A DNA stretch of 64,000 nucleotides from Pseudomonas sp. BP8 (lineage in GTDB: Bacteria; Pseudomonadota; Gammaproteobacteria; Pseudomonadales; Pseudomonadaceae), in the NCBI RefSeq assembly GCF_017875955.1, contig NZ_JAGINK010000001.1:4246501-4310500 (forward strand), given 5' to 3'. Positions 35,612-44,093 of the stretch are shown here, one piece after another. A program made the translations under genes and the position numbers. Numbering within the stretch: the stretch's first letter is position 1; each line of letters opens with the position of its first letter. The notes under the pieces are model-generated. The model saw only the letters and a list, made by a program, of their open reading frames with translations. It made no database searches and was not told the DNA's origin.

Positions 35612-36490
35612 TTACTTGCCGCGCTGCATCCACGCGGCGCCCAAGCCGCTCAGGCAGATGATGGCGATTCCCACCAGGCTGGTGCTGTCTGGCACTTGGC
35701 TGAACACGACGAAACCAAGCAAGCCGGCAAATACGATCTGGCAGTAGCTGAACGGTGCCAGCATGGCCGGCGCCGCCAGGCGAAACGCCTGGGTCAGCAG
35801 CAGGTGCGCGGACATGCCGAAGCCACCCAATGCGAGCATCAGCAGGGCGTGGTCCCAGCGCGGCAGTTGCCAGAAGAACGGCACCAGCAGGGTCATGACC
35901 AAGGTGTTGCACAGGCCTGCGTAGAAATTACTGGTGGTCGGGCTGTCGTAGGCCGCCACCTTGCGCGTCAACAACTGATAGAAGCAGAAGCCCAGCGCCG
36001 AGCCGAAGGGGAACAGGATCGCCGGGGTGAACATCGCGCCGCCAGGGTGCACCACCACCAGCACGCCGATGAAGCCCATCACCACCGCCGCCCACTGGCC
36101 GATGGTCACCCGCTCTTTGAGCAGCGGGACCGACAGCGCCGTAACCAGCACTGGCGCGAGGAAGTTGACCGAGGTCGCCTCCGCCAGCGGCAGGTACTGC
36201 AAGCCTGCGGTAAACAGCAGGCTGGTACTGAGCAGGCTCAAGGCGCGCAGGGTCTGTAGCAGCGGCCGCCGCGTGCGCAGGACCGCCAGACCGGACTTGG
36301 GCAGGAAAATCCCGGCCATCAGCAAGGTATGCACCAGGTAGCGCACCCAGACCACCATGATGATCGGGTACAAACCACCGAGAAACTTCGACAGGGCATC
36401 GTGACTGGCAAACAGGAACGTGGCCACCACCACCAGGGCGATCCCTCGCAGTGGCTGGTTGACTCCGGACAGCGGTGTACTCGAACTCAT
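35612..36490 (-). CDS. EamA/DMT-family transporter
   Basis: A 292-residue inner-membrane protein with ten predicted membrane helices in two EamA repeats. These begin at GIALVVVATFLFASHDALSKFL and at about residue 150 (AILFPFGSALGFCFYQLLTRKVAA). Such drug/metabolite carriers usually export small metabolites or amino acids. The ATG at 36490 fits the first helix; the longer upstream frame is unsupported. The end is 12 bp from the convergent LysR gene. It is divergent from an aldo/keto reductase gene 246 bp away. Confidence 0.87.
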   Translation of the reverse strand: MSSSTPLSGVNQPLRGIALVVVATFLFASHDALSKFLGGLYPIIMVVWVRYLVHTLLMAGIFLPKSGLAVLRTRRPLLQTLRALSLLSTSLLFTAGLQYLPLAEATSVNFLAPVLVTALSVPLLKERVTIGQWAAVVMGFIGVLVVVHPGGAMFTPAILFPFGSALGFCFYQLLTRKVAAYDSPTTSNFYAGLCNTLVMTLLVPFFWQLPRWDHALLMLALGGFGMSAHLLLTQAFRLAAPAMLAPFSYCQIVFAGLLGFVVFSQVPDSTSLVGIAIICLSGLGAAWMQRGK

Positions 36491-36736
36491 GGCGTTCTCA
36501 AAGATGGCGCTGGCAAAATCGCGCCCAGGGACCTGCGTTGCCCTACCGGCCGCACGGATGTATTGGGCGGATTCTAGAAGAGATCCGCGAGGTTGCGATA
36601 GCTGCGATGCCAATGCGTGCCTGCGCCGGCTGATTTGCGTTCGCTGATCGACCACTTTTTACCGCAGCCGCATGGCCCGCTCTGTGCCAATCGAAGAACA
36701 TGCTGGCAGTCCCCTGTAACTGAACAAGGAGTTTTC

Positions 36737-37561
36737 ATGCATAGGCTCACCACCCGCCACGGTCTGGACATGCCCGCCATTGGTCTGGGCACTTGGCCGA
36801 TGACCGGCGAGCAGTGCACCAGCGCCGTACGCCAGGCTCTGGAGCTGGGATACCGCCACATCGATACGGCAACTGCCTACAACAACGAAGATGCCGTAGG
36901 CCAGGCCCTGCGTGAGGCGCAAGTGCCGCGCGAGCAGATCCACCTGACCACCAAGGTCTGGTGGGACCGACTGTCCCCGGCGGCCATGCGCCAGTCGCTG
37001 GAAGACAGCCTGCGGGTACTGGGCACTGATCATGTTGACCTGTTCCATATCCACTGGCCCGGCCAGGACTGGGACCTGGCCCGCAGCATCGACACCCTGG
37101 TGGCCCTGCGCGACGAGGGCAAGGCGCGCAGCATCGGCGTCGCCAACTTCCCGCTGGGCCTGCTGCGTCAGGTGGTCGAGGAACTGGGCGCGCCGCTGTC
37201 GGCGATCCAGGTGGAATACCACGTGCTGCTGGGTCAGCAGCCCTTGCTCGACTATGCCCGCCAGCATGACCTGGCGCTCACCGCGTATACCCCGCTGGCC
37301 CGAGGCCGCGCGGCGGAGCAGCAGGTGATTCGCGATATCGCCGCCAAGCATGGGGTGCTCCCCAGCCAGGTGGCGCTCAAGTGGTTGCTCGATCAGCAGG
37401 GCGTGGCGGTGATTCCCAAGGCCAGCAGCCGCGAGAACCAGTTGAGCAACCTGGCCGCCCTGGATGTCCCGCTGGATGACCAGGACCGTGCGTTGATTGC
37501 CGGACTGCCGAAAGACCAGCGGGTGGTCAGCCCTGACTTTGCGCCTGACTGGAATAGCTGA
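36737..37561 (+). CDS. Aldo/keto reductase (DkgB-like)
   Basis: A 274-residue NADPH-dependent reductase of small carbonyl compounds, TIM-barrel fold. The catalytic tetrad is seen: Asp in RHIDTA, Tyr in AYNNED, Lys in TTKVWWD and His in LFHIHWPG. The C-terminal cofactor segment VIPKASSRENQLSN is typical. The ATG at 36737 has AAGGAG at 5 bases. The frame is open upstream without a better start. Length and the opening GLDMPAIGLGTWPM resemble 2,5-diketo-D-gluconate reductase B and methylglyoxal reductases. A REP-like hairpin follows 13 bp after the stop. Confidence 0.9.
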   Translation: MHRLTTRHGLDMPAIGLGTWPMTGEQCTSAVRQALELGYRHIDTATAYNNEDAVGQALREAQVPREQIHLTTKVWWDRLSPAAMRQSLEDSLRVLGTDHVDLFHIHWPGQDWDLARSIDTLVALRDEGKARSIGVANFPLGLLRQVVEELGAPLSAIQVEYHVLLGQQPLLDYARQHDLALTAYTPLARGRAAEQQVIRDIAAKHGVLPSQVALKWLLDQQGVAVIPKASSRENQLSNLAALDVPLDDQDRALIAGLPKDQRVVSPDFAPDWNS

Positions 37562-37573
37562 CAGGTAAGTATC

Positions 37574-37607
37574 GGCCTCTTCGCGGGGCATGCCCCGCAA
37601 AGAGGCC
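37574..37607. terminator. REP-like hairpin between convergent genes
   Basis: GGCCTCTTCGCGGGGC and GCCCCGCAAAGAGGCC form a 16-bp stem with one mismatch and almost no loop (37574-37607). It is built from the REP tail and lies between the convergent reductase and cobF genes. It may work as a bidirectional terminator, although no T-run follows. Confidence 0.6.
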
Positions 37608-37622
37608 CGCACAGCCATCCCC

Positions 37623-38372
37623 TCACTGTGACCGGCGCAACAGATAGGTATCCATGATCCAGCCCTTGCGTCGCCGAGCCTGCTCGCGCACTTCGAGGAT
37701 TCTGGCCTTGACCTCAAGCAGCGGCCCGGCAATCAGCAACTCGTCAGCCGTGCCCAGGTACGCCCCCCAATAGATGTAAAGATCACGGTCGTCCAGATCG
37801 GCAAACGCGCACTGCCCATCCAGCATCACCACCACGTTTTCGATCCGCCCCTGCTCGGCCAGGCGCCGCCCCGGCAGGATCGTCAGCGGCTCGCCAATCC
37901 GATTGAGAGGGACCCGGTGCCGAGCGGCCAAGGCCTGCACGCTGCTGATCCCGGGGACCACCTCCAGGTGCAAGGCCACACCCCGTTCCCGCACCCGATC
38001 GAGAATGCGCAACGTGCTGTCATACAGCCCTGGCTCGCCCCAGAGCAGGAATGCGCCCACATCAGCCGGCCCCAGTTCGCTGTCGATCAACTGCGCATAA
38101 AGCGCCGCACGCTGTAAATGCCAGTCATGCACGGCGCCCACATAGTCGGCCGCTTGCCCGTCTCGTTGCGGGTCCTCGACCTGCACCAGACGGTAGCCAC
38201 CCGGCGCCAGGTAGCGTTCGAGGATCGCTTTGCGCAGGCGCAGCAGTTCGTCGCTGTCCGCACCCTTGTCGAGGACGAAGAACACCGTCGCCCGCTTGAG
38301 TGCATCCACCGCCTCGAAGGTAATCTGGCGTGGGTCACCAGGGCCGATGCCGATCAAGAGAAGTTGTTTCAT
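37623..38372 (-). CDS. cobF: Precorrin-6A synthase (deacetylating) CobF
   Basis: A 249-residue SAM-dependent methyltransferase of the aerobic cobalamin pathway. It methylates C-1 of precorrin-5 and releases acetate. The N-terminal loop LLIGIGPGDPRQITFEA and the motif VVPGISSVQALAARHRVPLNRIG are typical of CobF. Other precorrin methylases are less similar in the LLWGEPGLYDSTLRI region. The ATG at 38372 lies in GCAGGTGATG; the upstream frame is not supported. No other cobalamin gene lies within the window, so the gene is isolated from the main pathway cluster. Confidence 0.9.
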   Translation of the reverse strand: MKQLLLIGIGPGDPRQITFEAVDALKRATVFFVLDKGADSDELLRLRKAILERYLAPGGYRLVQVEDPQRDGQAADYVGAVHDWHLQRAALYAQLIDSELGPADVGAFLLWGEPGLYDSTLRILDRVRERGVALHLEVVPGISSVQALAARHRVPLNRIGEPLTILPGRRLAEQGRIENVVVMLDGQCAFADLDDRDLYIYWGAYLGTADELLIAGPLLEVKARILEVREQARRRKGWIMDTYLLRRSQ

Positions 38373-38725
38373 CACCTGCCCCGTCCGCGAGTTGGCGGTC
38401 ATTGTCACCCCCGTCGCGGTCCGTTGGCAAAAGTAACCGGACACACAGCAAGAACAGCCCCGTTACACATCGCCCAAGTGTTCTGCCATGGACTGTTGGA
38501 GGCTGCTCTACGCAACCGTCAACTTTCAATTGAGCGCGGCCGAACTGCAGTTCAAAAAAATAATAAAGTTCCACTACTGTATTTAAAAGTTTGCGGTTTA
38601 CCCACTCGCCAGTGACTACTACACTCGACATCAGCAACAGCGGTTACCCACCTGCGTGGCCGGCGTTTATTGCGGATTGAATGTGCGTCACGCCTCGCCA
38701 CAGCCGAATGACAGGAGTGAATACA
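38373..38725 (+). promoter_or_regulatory. AT-rich upstream region of mvaU
   Basis: This 353-bp gap holds no gene. Bases 38550-38595 are unusually AT-rich for this genome (CAAAAAAATAATAAAG, then GTATTTAAAAG). AT-rich DNA is what MvaT/MvaU proteins bind, so the segment is a candidate for self-repression. A -10-like TATTTA sits near 38579. No transcription start can be fixed. Confidence 0.5.
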
Positions 38726-39100
38726 GTGTCCAGACTTGCAGAGTTTCGTGCTGCCGAAAAAGCGCTTCAGGAACAGATCGCACAACTGGAAGCGCTGAAG
38801 AAGGATACCGGCCTAAAACGCGAAATCGAATTCGAGCAGAAACTACTTGGCCTGATGAAGAGCTATGACAAAGGCCTGCGTGACATCATTGCCATCCTCG
38901 ACCCAAAAGTTGCGACCAAAGTGGGTACACGAGCCGCCACTGCCGCGCCGAAACAACAACGTCGGCCGCGGGTGGTGAAGGTTTACGAGAACCCGCACAC
39001 CGGCGAGCTGATCGAGACCAAAGGCGGTAATCACCGCGGCCTCAAGGCCTGGAAACAAGAGCATGGCGCGACGACGGTTGAAAGCTGGTTGCGCTCATGA
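38726..39100 (+). CDS. mvaU: MvaU/MvaT-family H-NS-like DNA-binding protein
   Basis: A 124-residue xenogeneic silencer. The N-terminal coiled oligomerisation part is SRLAEFRAAEKALQEQIAQL. The C-terminal DNA-binding domain contains VVKVYENPHTGELIETKGG and NHRGLKAWK, matching MvaU (TurB-like in P. putida) more closely than MvaT. It represses AT-rich and horizontally acquired genes together with MvaT. Translation starts at a GTG at 38726, eight bases after AGGAG. The upstream frame with an in-frame GTG/ATG reads through the leader and is not used. A good terminator follows at 39208. Confidence 0.93.
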   Translation: MSRLAEFRAAEKALQEQIAQLEALKKDTGLKREIEFEQKLLGLMKSYDKGLRDIIAILDPKVATKVGTRAATAAPKQQRRPRVVKVYENPHTGELIETKGGNHRGLKAWKQEHGATTVESWLRS

Positions 39101-39207
39101 AACATGAACGTGGGCTTCACACTTTTTTCACAGCGCCTGCAGCATTATCGAACCAGCTAAAGGATTAGCGACCCCATCTGCGCCCGCACACGCGGGCCTC
39201 TAAATTC

Positions 39208-39242
39208 AAGCGCCCTGCCCTCGTGCAGGGCGCTTTCATTTT
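39208..39242 (+). terminator. Intrinsic terminator after mvaU
   Basis: AAGCGCCCTGC and GCAGGGCGCTT form an 11-bp stem around CCTCGT, followed by TCATTTT. It ends the mvaU transcript before gloA. Confidence 0.85.
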
Positions 39243-39325
39243 GTCTCCCCGCCGCACTGCCGTATCATGGCCGGCCTGTCTTTACCGCTGGCGCTTTCAA
39301 GCCCAGCCTCGCCTATGGAGGCCCG

Positions 39326-39847
39326 ATGAGCCTGAATGATCTGAACACCCTGCCTGGCGTGACCGCGAAGCCGGATGCCGCCACTGCCCAATTCGTCTTC
39401 AACCACACCATGCTGCGGGTCAAGGACATCGAGAAGTCGCTGGACTTCTACACCCGCGTACTGGGTTTCCACCTGGTCGACAAGCGTGACTTTGCTGAAG
39501 CGGCATTCAGCCTGTACTTCCTCGCCCTGGTCGACCCGGCGCAGATTCCTGCCGATGACGCAGCGCGCCACCAGTGGATGAAGTCGATCCCTGGCGTACT
39601 TGAGCTGACCCACAACCACGGCAGCGAAAACGACGCCGAGTTCGCTTATCACAACGGCAACAGCGACCCGCGTGGTTTCGGCCATATCTGCATCTCGGTA
39701 CCTGACGTAGTGAGCGCCTGCGAACGTTTTGAAGCGCTGCAAGTGCCGTTCCAGAAGCGTCTTGCCGACGGCCGCATGAATCACCTGGCGTTCATCAAGG
39801 ACCCGGACGGCTACTGGGTCGAGATCATCCAGCCCACCGCGCTCTGA
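39326..39847 (+). CDS. gloA: Lactoylglutathione lyase (glyoxalase I)
   Basis: A 173-residue metal enzyme that turns the methylglyoxal-glutathione adduct into S-lactoylglutathione. The vicinal-oxygen-chelate fold shows the four metal positions: NHTMLRVKD, LELTHNHGSE, RMNHLAFIKD and YWVEIIQP. The insert before the first Glu (LVDPAQIPADDAARHQWMKSI-like) and the length fit the longer, zinc-type enzyme known from P. putida, yeast and human. It starts at ATG 39326 within a favourable GGAGG context. A GC-rich hairpin (about 39855-39886) follows the stop. Confidence 0.94.
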   Translation: MSLNDLNTLPGVTAKPDAATAQFVFNHTMLRVKDIEKSLDFYTRVLGFHLVDKRDFAEAAFSLYFLALVDPAQIPADDAARHQWMKSIPGVLELTHNHGSENDAEFAYHNGNSDPRGFGHICISVPDVVSACERFEALQVPFQKRLADGRMNHLAFIKDPDGYWVEIIQPTAL

Positions 39848-39948
39848 CACCACCGTTCACCCGGGCACGCTCGTCGGCCCGGGAACTCGCCGCCCTTCGC
39901 TGTGGTATATGAAAGTAAGCGCTTTCCCACCACAGCGAGGTACGGACG

Positions 39949-40197
39949 ATGCAAACCCTTCACTGTGAATACCGCGACCACACCATCACTGCCAGCGTCA
40001 TGGCCCACCCTGGGTCGCCCCTGCCTTATGCGGCTGGCTGCCTGATCACTGACCCTCAAGGGCAAACCAGTCGACGCTTGTCATTGCCGGTGAAAATGGC
40101 CCTGCTGGCTGATCTGGAAAACGCCCAGCATGCTTCTCTGGCCCACGGCAAGTGGCTGGTGGACCAGAAGCTGGACGCTCGCAAGCAGGCGGGCTGA
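39949..40197 (+). CDS. Small hypothetical protein (82 aa)
   Basis: An 82-residue soluble protein starting MQTLHCEYRDHTITASV, preceded by GAGG nine bases before the ATG. The central PYAAGCLITDPQGQ stretch looks like a beta sheet, and the C-terminal part DLENAQHASLAHGKWLVDQKL is a basic helix. I do not recognise a family, and no signal peptide or membrane segment is seen. It stands alone between gloA and the convergent AroE paralogue, with a REP-like hairpin 14 bp downstream. It is probably a Pseudomonas-specific small protein of unknown role. Confidence 0.72.
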   Translation: MQTLHCEYRDHTITASVMAHPGSPLPYAAGCLITDPQGQTSRRLSLPVKMALLADLENAQHASLAHGKWLVDQKLDARKQAG

Positions 40198-40210
40198 AGC
40201 CGATTCGGGC

Positions 40211-40250
40211 CTGTAGCTATCCGAGAGCGGGCTTGCCCGCTCCAACAGGC
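40211..40250. repeat. Degenerate REP hairpin between convergent genes
   Basis: GAGCGGGC-TT-GCCCGCTC forms a tight 8-bp stem inside a degenerate CTGTAG ... CAACAGG REP. It lies between the 82-aa gene and the end of the AroE paralogue and may end both transcripts. Confidence 0.7.
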
Positions 40251-40254
40251 ATCT

Positions 40255-41073
40255 TCAGGCGCGGGCGTATGCAATTGCGGCGTCCACTTGCTCGGCACTG
40301 GGCCGCACTCCGGTGTACAGCACAAATTGCTCCAGTGCCTGCAAGGCAATTACCTCAAGCCCGGTAATGACTGGCTTGCCCAGCGCCTGCGCCCGTTCAA
40401 TCAGTGGCGTCCACGCAGGCAGCGCAACCACATCGAAGACCCACTCCGCCGCGGCGATTGCCGTTTCGGCAAATGCCAGTTGGTCTGCTTCAGGCCCGCC
40501 GGCCATGCCGATCGGCGTGACATTTATCAGCATCGGCGGCGCCAGATCGCCCAGCTCGGCCTGCCAGCGATAGCCGCAGACATCTGCCAACTGGCGCCCT
40601 GCCTGCTCGTTACGGGCAACAATGATGCCTTGCTCGAAGCCTGCATCACGCAACGCGCTGGCTACCGCCTTGGCCATGCCGCCGCTGCCGCGCAGGGCAA
40701 AGGCTGTGCCGGGGTCGACCTGATGCTTCTCGAGCAACTGGCGCACCGCCATATAGTCGGTGTTGTAAGCCTTCAAGTGGCCTTGGGTATTGACCAAGGT
40801 GTTGACTGATTCGATAGCCGCCGCAGACGGGTCGATCTCGTCTACCAGGGCCATGCATGCCTCTTTGAACGGCATTGATACCCCGCAGCCACGAATACCC
40901 AGCGCGCGAATGCCAGCCACTGCGGCCGGCAGGTCCTGGGTGGTCATGGCTTTGTAGTAATAGTCCAGGCCCAACTGCTGGTAGAGGTGATTATGGAAGC
41001 GCACGCCGAACGTGCCGGGGCGTCCGGCCAAGGAAATGCACAGCACGGTGTCTCTGCTGGGGGTAGTCGCCAT
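40255..41073 (-). CDS. Shikimate dehydrogenase paralogue (AroE family)
   Basis: A 272-residue AroE-family oxidoreductase, different from the aroQ-linked copy. The catalytic Lys is in CGVSMPFKEAC and the Asp in AYNTDYMAV. The Rossmann loop is GSGGMAKAVA, and the second strand ends IIVARNEQAGR, basic and polar as in NADP-dependent enzymes. The ATG at 41073 has CAGGAG seven bases upstream; the upstream frame is unsupported. Such paralogues may act on shikimate, quinate or other polyols. The true substrate is open. Confidence 0.86.
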   Translation of the reverse strand: MATTPSRDTVLCISLAGRPGTFGVRFHNHLYQQLGLDYYYKAMTTQDLPAAVAGIRALGIRGCGVSMPFKEACMALVDEIDPSAAAIESVNTLVNTQGHLKAYNTDYMAVRQLLEKHQVDPGTAFALRGSGGMAKAVASALRDAGFEQGIIVARNEQAGRQLADVCGYRWQAELGDLAPPMLINVTPIGMAGGPEADQLAFAETAIAAAEWVFDVVALPAWTPLIERAQALGKPVITGLEVIALQALEQFVLYTGVRPSAEQVDAAIAYARA

Positions 41074-41261
41074 TGCTTGCTCCTGCGTTTGAACTGAATC
41101 GTTTGTGCAGCGTAACAGACGGTAGTGGGCGCGGGTGTGCCCAGCCCGACCACGCCGGCAAGCGGTACCGTTGATAAAGCTGATGAGCACTATCGAGGAA
41201 GTTGATTTCAAAGCGCGGCGGGGGCTGGGTAAGGTAGCGCCATGTCTTACAGGAGGTCCAC

Positions 41262-41444
41262 ATGGCCACTATCCATATCATGTCCGTTGTCGGTAGCGCC
41301 GTTCCCCTTTCCTTACGTGAGCAGGGTTTGCTGGCATGCTGGTACTTGATGCGTAATGGCGAAGCGGTGAGTGGACCGATGCCGTCCAAGGCTTCTGCCC
41401 ATGCGCTGGCTGAGCGTATGCAGGGGGCTAGCTTGATGGCCTGA
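41262..41444 (+). CDS. Small hypothetical protein (60 aa)
   Basis: A 60-residue protein preceded by a full AGGAGGT ribosome-binding site five bases before the ATG and followed by a strong terminator at 41483. Both mark it as a real gene despite its size. The sequence MATIHIMSVVGSAVPLS, then an amphipathic helix LREQGLLACWYLMRN and a second helix near the end (ASAHALAERMQG), shows no known domain. Function unknown. Confidence 0.75.
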   Translation: MATIHIMSVVGSAVPLSLREQGLLACWYLMRNGEAVSGPMPSKASAHALAERMQGASLMA

Positions 41445-41482
41445 CCGAATTCTGTTGTGTGTTGCTCCTTGCGCCCTTGTTG

Positions 41483-41507
41483 CCCGCCTTTTTGGCGGGT
41501 TTTTTTT
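41483..41507 (+). terminator. Intrinsic terminator after the 60-aa gene
   Basis: CCCGCC-TTTTT-GGCGGG followed by eight T residues (41500-41507) is a textbook terminator. Confidence 0.92.
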
Positions 41508-41515
41508 GGGTCATG

Positions 41516-42929
41516 GATTGGTTGGGGGGCTTATCCATTAGATGTGGTGACCTTTCGGGCCCCTTCCGCCCTTACGGCGGGTCACTTTTTTTCTTGGAAA
41601 AAAGTAACCAAAAACCGCTTGCTCCTGCATCCGGCCCCTCCGCTGCGCTGCGGGGTTCCCTCGCTCCGGTCTTGCTCCGGGAGGACCGCGCTGTACGGCC
41701 CATCCTGGGCCTCAGCGCTTTTCGGCCATCCATGGCCTCCACCTCCCTGCGCAAGACCTGCGCTCGGCCTCCTGAAGTCGCTGGTAGATCAAGAGCAAGA
41801 TCGAGATCAACAGCCAGGGCAACGGCAGGCGAATCGCTGCGCTCTCGCTTTGTTTGTTTACGAGCGGATTTGTGGGGTGGCTGGCAGGGCTGCGCCCTGC
41901 GATTTGTATTGGCAGTACCGGCCTCTTCGCGGGGCAAGCCCGCTCCTACAGGATAGGCGCCGAATTCAAAATTTGCGCGATACCTGTAGGAGCGGGCTTG
42001 TCCCGCGAAGAGGCCCGAATATCCACCACCCATGTCACTATCGAAAACAATGCCAGCCCAGGGCCCATCCTAGGCCTCAGCGCTTTCCGGCCATCCATGC
42101 CCTCCACCTCCCTGCGCAAGACCTGCGCTCGACCTCCTGAAGTCGCTGGTAGATCAAGAGCCAGATCAAGATCAACAGCCAGGGCAACGGCAGGCGAATC
42201 GCTGAGCTCTCGCTTTGTTTATTTACCAGCGGATTTGTGGGGTGGCTGGCAGGGCTGCGCCCTGCGATTTGCATTGGCAGTACCGGCCTCTTCGCGGGGC
42301 AAGCCCGCTCCTACAGGATTGGCGCCGAATTCAAAATTTGCGCGATACCTGTAGGAGCGGGCTTGTCCCGCGAAGAGGCCCGAATATCCATCACCCATGT
42401 CACTATCGAAAACAATGCCAGCCCAGGGCCCATCCTAGGCCTCAGCGCTTTCCGGCCATCCATGCCCTCCACCTCCCTGCGCAAGACCTGCGCTCGACCT
42501 CCTGAAGTCGCTGGTAGATCAAGAGCCAGATCAAGATCAACAGCCAGGGCAACGGCAGGCGAATCGCTGCGCTCTCGCTTTGTTTGTTTACGAGCGGATT
42601 TGTGGGGTGGCTGGCAGGGCTGCGCCCTGCGATTTGTATTGGCAGTACCGGCCTCTTCGCGGGGCAAGCCCGCTCCTACAGGGATTGCACCGATTGTGAA
42701 TTCGGCGCAATCCCTGTAGGGGCGGCGGTGCGGCGATCCGACTTGCCCCGCGAAGAGGCCCGAATATCCACCACCCATACCACTATAAAAATCAACGCCA
42801 GCCCAGACGCCACCCGTAACTTCGCGACTTCAGGAGGCCGAGTGGAGGTCCTCCCGCCGTAAGGGCGGAAGGGGCCATTACAGCCACCACATCAAATGGA
42901 TAAGCCCACAATCCAAACGCCAACCAACC
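41516..42929. repeat. Composite repeat element flanked by imperfect inverted repeats
   Basis: The left flank (41516-41581) and right flank (42853-42929) are imperfect reverse complements over some 65-77 bases. They share GGCTTATCCATT, GATGTGGTG and CCCCTTCCGCCCTTACGGCGGG. Between them lie GTCACTTTTTTTCTTGG with an inverted AAAAAAGTAACC (41581-41610), three 365-bp units and an inverted scrap of the unit (about 42823-42845). No transposase is present. The open frames here are repeat translations, not genes. It looks like a non-coding mobile or recombinogenic element. Confidence 0.85.
41699..42793. repeat. 365-bp tandem repeat, three copies
   Basis: The unit recurs exactly every 365 bases (41699-42063, 42064-42428, 42429 to about 42793). 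Each contains one inward-facing REP doublet: 41920-42015, 42285-42380 and 42650-42760. In the third copy the right REP is altered and enlarged, with an extra GCGGTGCGGCGATCCGACTT-like stretch, and the sequence between the REPs differs. Units differ at scattered bases elsewhere. Confidence 0.93.
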
Positions 42930-43115
42930 CAAAGACCATCCCCACAATAATCAGTGGAGAAGTTTATTGGCATGTACAGGATTAAATTCCGTTCACCTTG
43001 CGCCCTTTAGTCATAAGGCATTCGACACACTTTCGGCCATACTCCACAATGCAGCGGTTTTTTGGGGAAAACCCTTGCACAGCCAACGACATACCAACTT
43101 TTAGTGAGCCTCAAC

Positions 43116-44036
43116 GTGAAAACTTCCCTGTCCATCCTCAGCCTGCTGCTGTTGCTCACAGGAACCGCGACCCTCCCGTCGACCGCTGCTGCACAACCCC
43201 CGGCCCAGGCTCAACGCGACCCGTCCAAGCTACACCTGGCCTCCGGCAGCGCCCTGCTGATCGACCTGAACACCAACCAGGAGCTGTACTCAAGCCACGC
43301 CGATCGCGTGGTGCCCATCGCGTCGGTCACCAAACTGATGACGGCGATGGTGGTGCTGGACGCCAAGCTACCCATGAACGAAATGCTCACCATGACCATC
43401 GCCAACAATCCAGAGATGAAAGGCGTGTATTCGCGGGTGCGCCTGGGCAGCCAGCTGGATCGCAAGGAAACGCTGCTGATCACCCTGATGTCGTCGGAAA
43501 ACCGCGCCGCCAATAGCCTGGCCAACCATTACCCCGGCGGTTATGGCGCGTTCATCAAGGCGATGAACGCCAAGGCGCGCAGCCTGGGCATGGCGCACAC
43601 CCGCTACGTCGAGCCAACCGGCCTGTCGACCTTGAACGTATCCACCGCGCGCGACCTGGCCAAACTACTGATGGCTTCGCGCAAATACCCGTTGCTCAGC
43701 GATCTGTCGACCACCCGCGAGAAAACCGTGGCCTTCCGCAAGCCCAACTACACCCTGGGCTTTCGCAACACCGACCACCTGGTCAACAAAAGCAACTGGG
43801 ACATCAAGCTGACCAAGACCGGCTTTACCAACGAAGCCGGGCATTGCCTGGTCTTGCTGACCAAGATGGATAACCGCCCGGTGGCCATGGTGATCCTCGA
43901 CGCGTTCGGCAAATACACCCACTTCGCCGACGCCAGCCGCATGCGCCAGTGGCTGGAAACCGGCGCGGCCAAACCGGCACCGGCGGTAGCCATGCAGTAC
44001 AAGGCCGAGCGTCGCACGCGTGTGGTCACTGACTGA
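43116..44036 (+). CDS. pbpG: D-alanyl-D-alanine endopeptidase (PBP7/PbpG)
   Basis: A 306-residue periplasmic serine peptidase that cuts DD-crosslinks in peptidoglycan. The signal peptide (KTSLSILSLLLLLTG ... AAAQ) is followed by the three penicillin-binding motifs: SVTK (catalytic Ser), SENRAANS (SxN-type) and KTGFTNEAG. The size matches PBP7 rather than the larger carboxypeptidases, which have an extra C-terminal domain. The GTG at 43116 gives the cleanest signal peptide. A GTG four codons upstream is possible. The gap 42930-43115 should hold its promoter; nothing else was seen there. Confidence 0.9.
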   Translation: MKTSLSILSLLLLLTGTATLPSTAAAQPPAQAQRDPSKLHLASGSALLIDLNTNQELYSSHADRVVPIASVTKLMTAMVVLDAKLPMNEMLTMTIANNPEMKGVYSRVRLGSQLDRKETLLITLMSSENRAANSLANHYPGGYGAFIKAMNAKARSLGMAHTRYVEPTGLSTLNVSTARDLAKLLMASRKYPLLSDLSTTREKTVAFRKPNYTLGFRNTDHLVNKSNWDIKLTKTGFTNEAGHCLVLLTKMDNRPVAMVILDAFGKYTHFADASRMRQWLETGAAKPAPAVAMQYKAERRTRVVTD

Positions 44037-44051
44037 CAGCAGAGACCAGCA

Positions 44052-44083
44052 CTGGCCATCGCCGCCCTGCCGGCGATGGCCAG
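44052..44083. terminator. Bidirectional hairpin between pbpG and the FlxA-like gene
   Basis: A perfect 13-bp stem (44052-44064 with 44071-44083) around CCCTGC lies between two convergent stop codons. There is no long T-run. It is a likely transcript end for both genes. Confidence 0.7.
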
Positions 44084-44093
44084 CATCCAACAA

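Noticed and set aside
41457..42862. Several open frames of 90-227 codons on both strands with near-identical translations
   Set aside because: They are translations of the 365-bp repeat and REPs, have no ribosome-binding sites or family features, and recur only because the DNA repeats.
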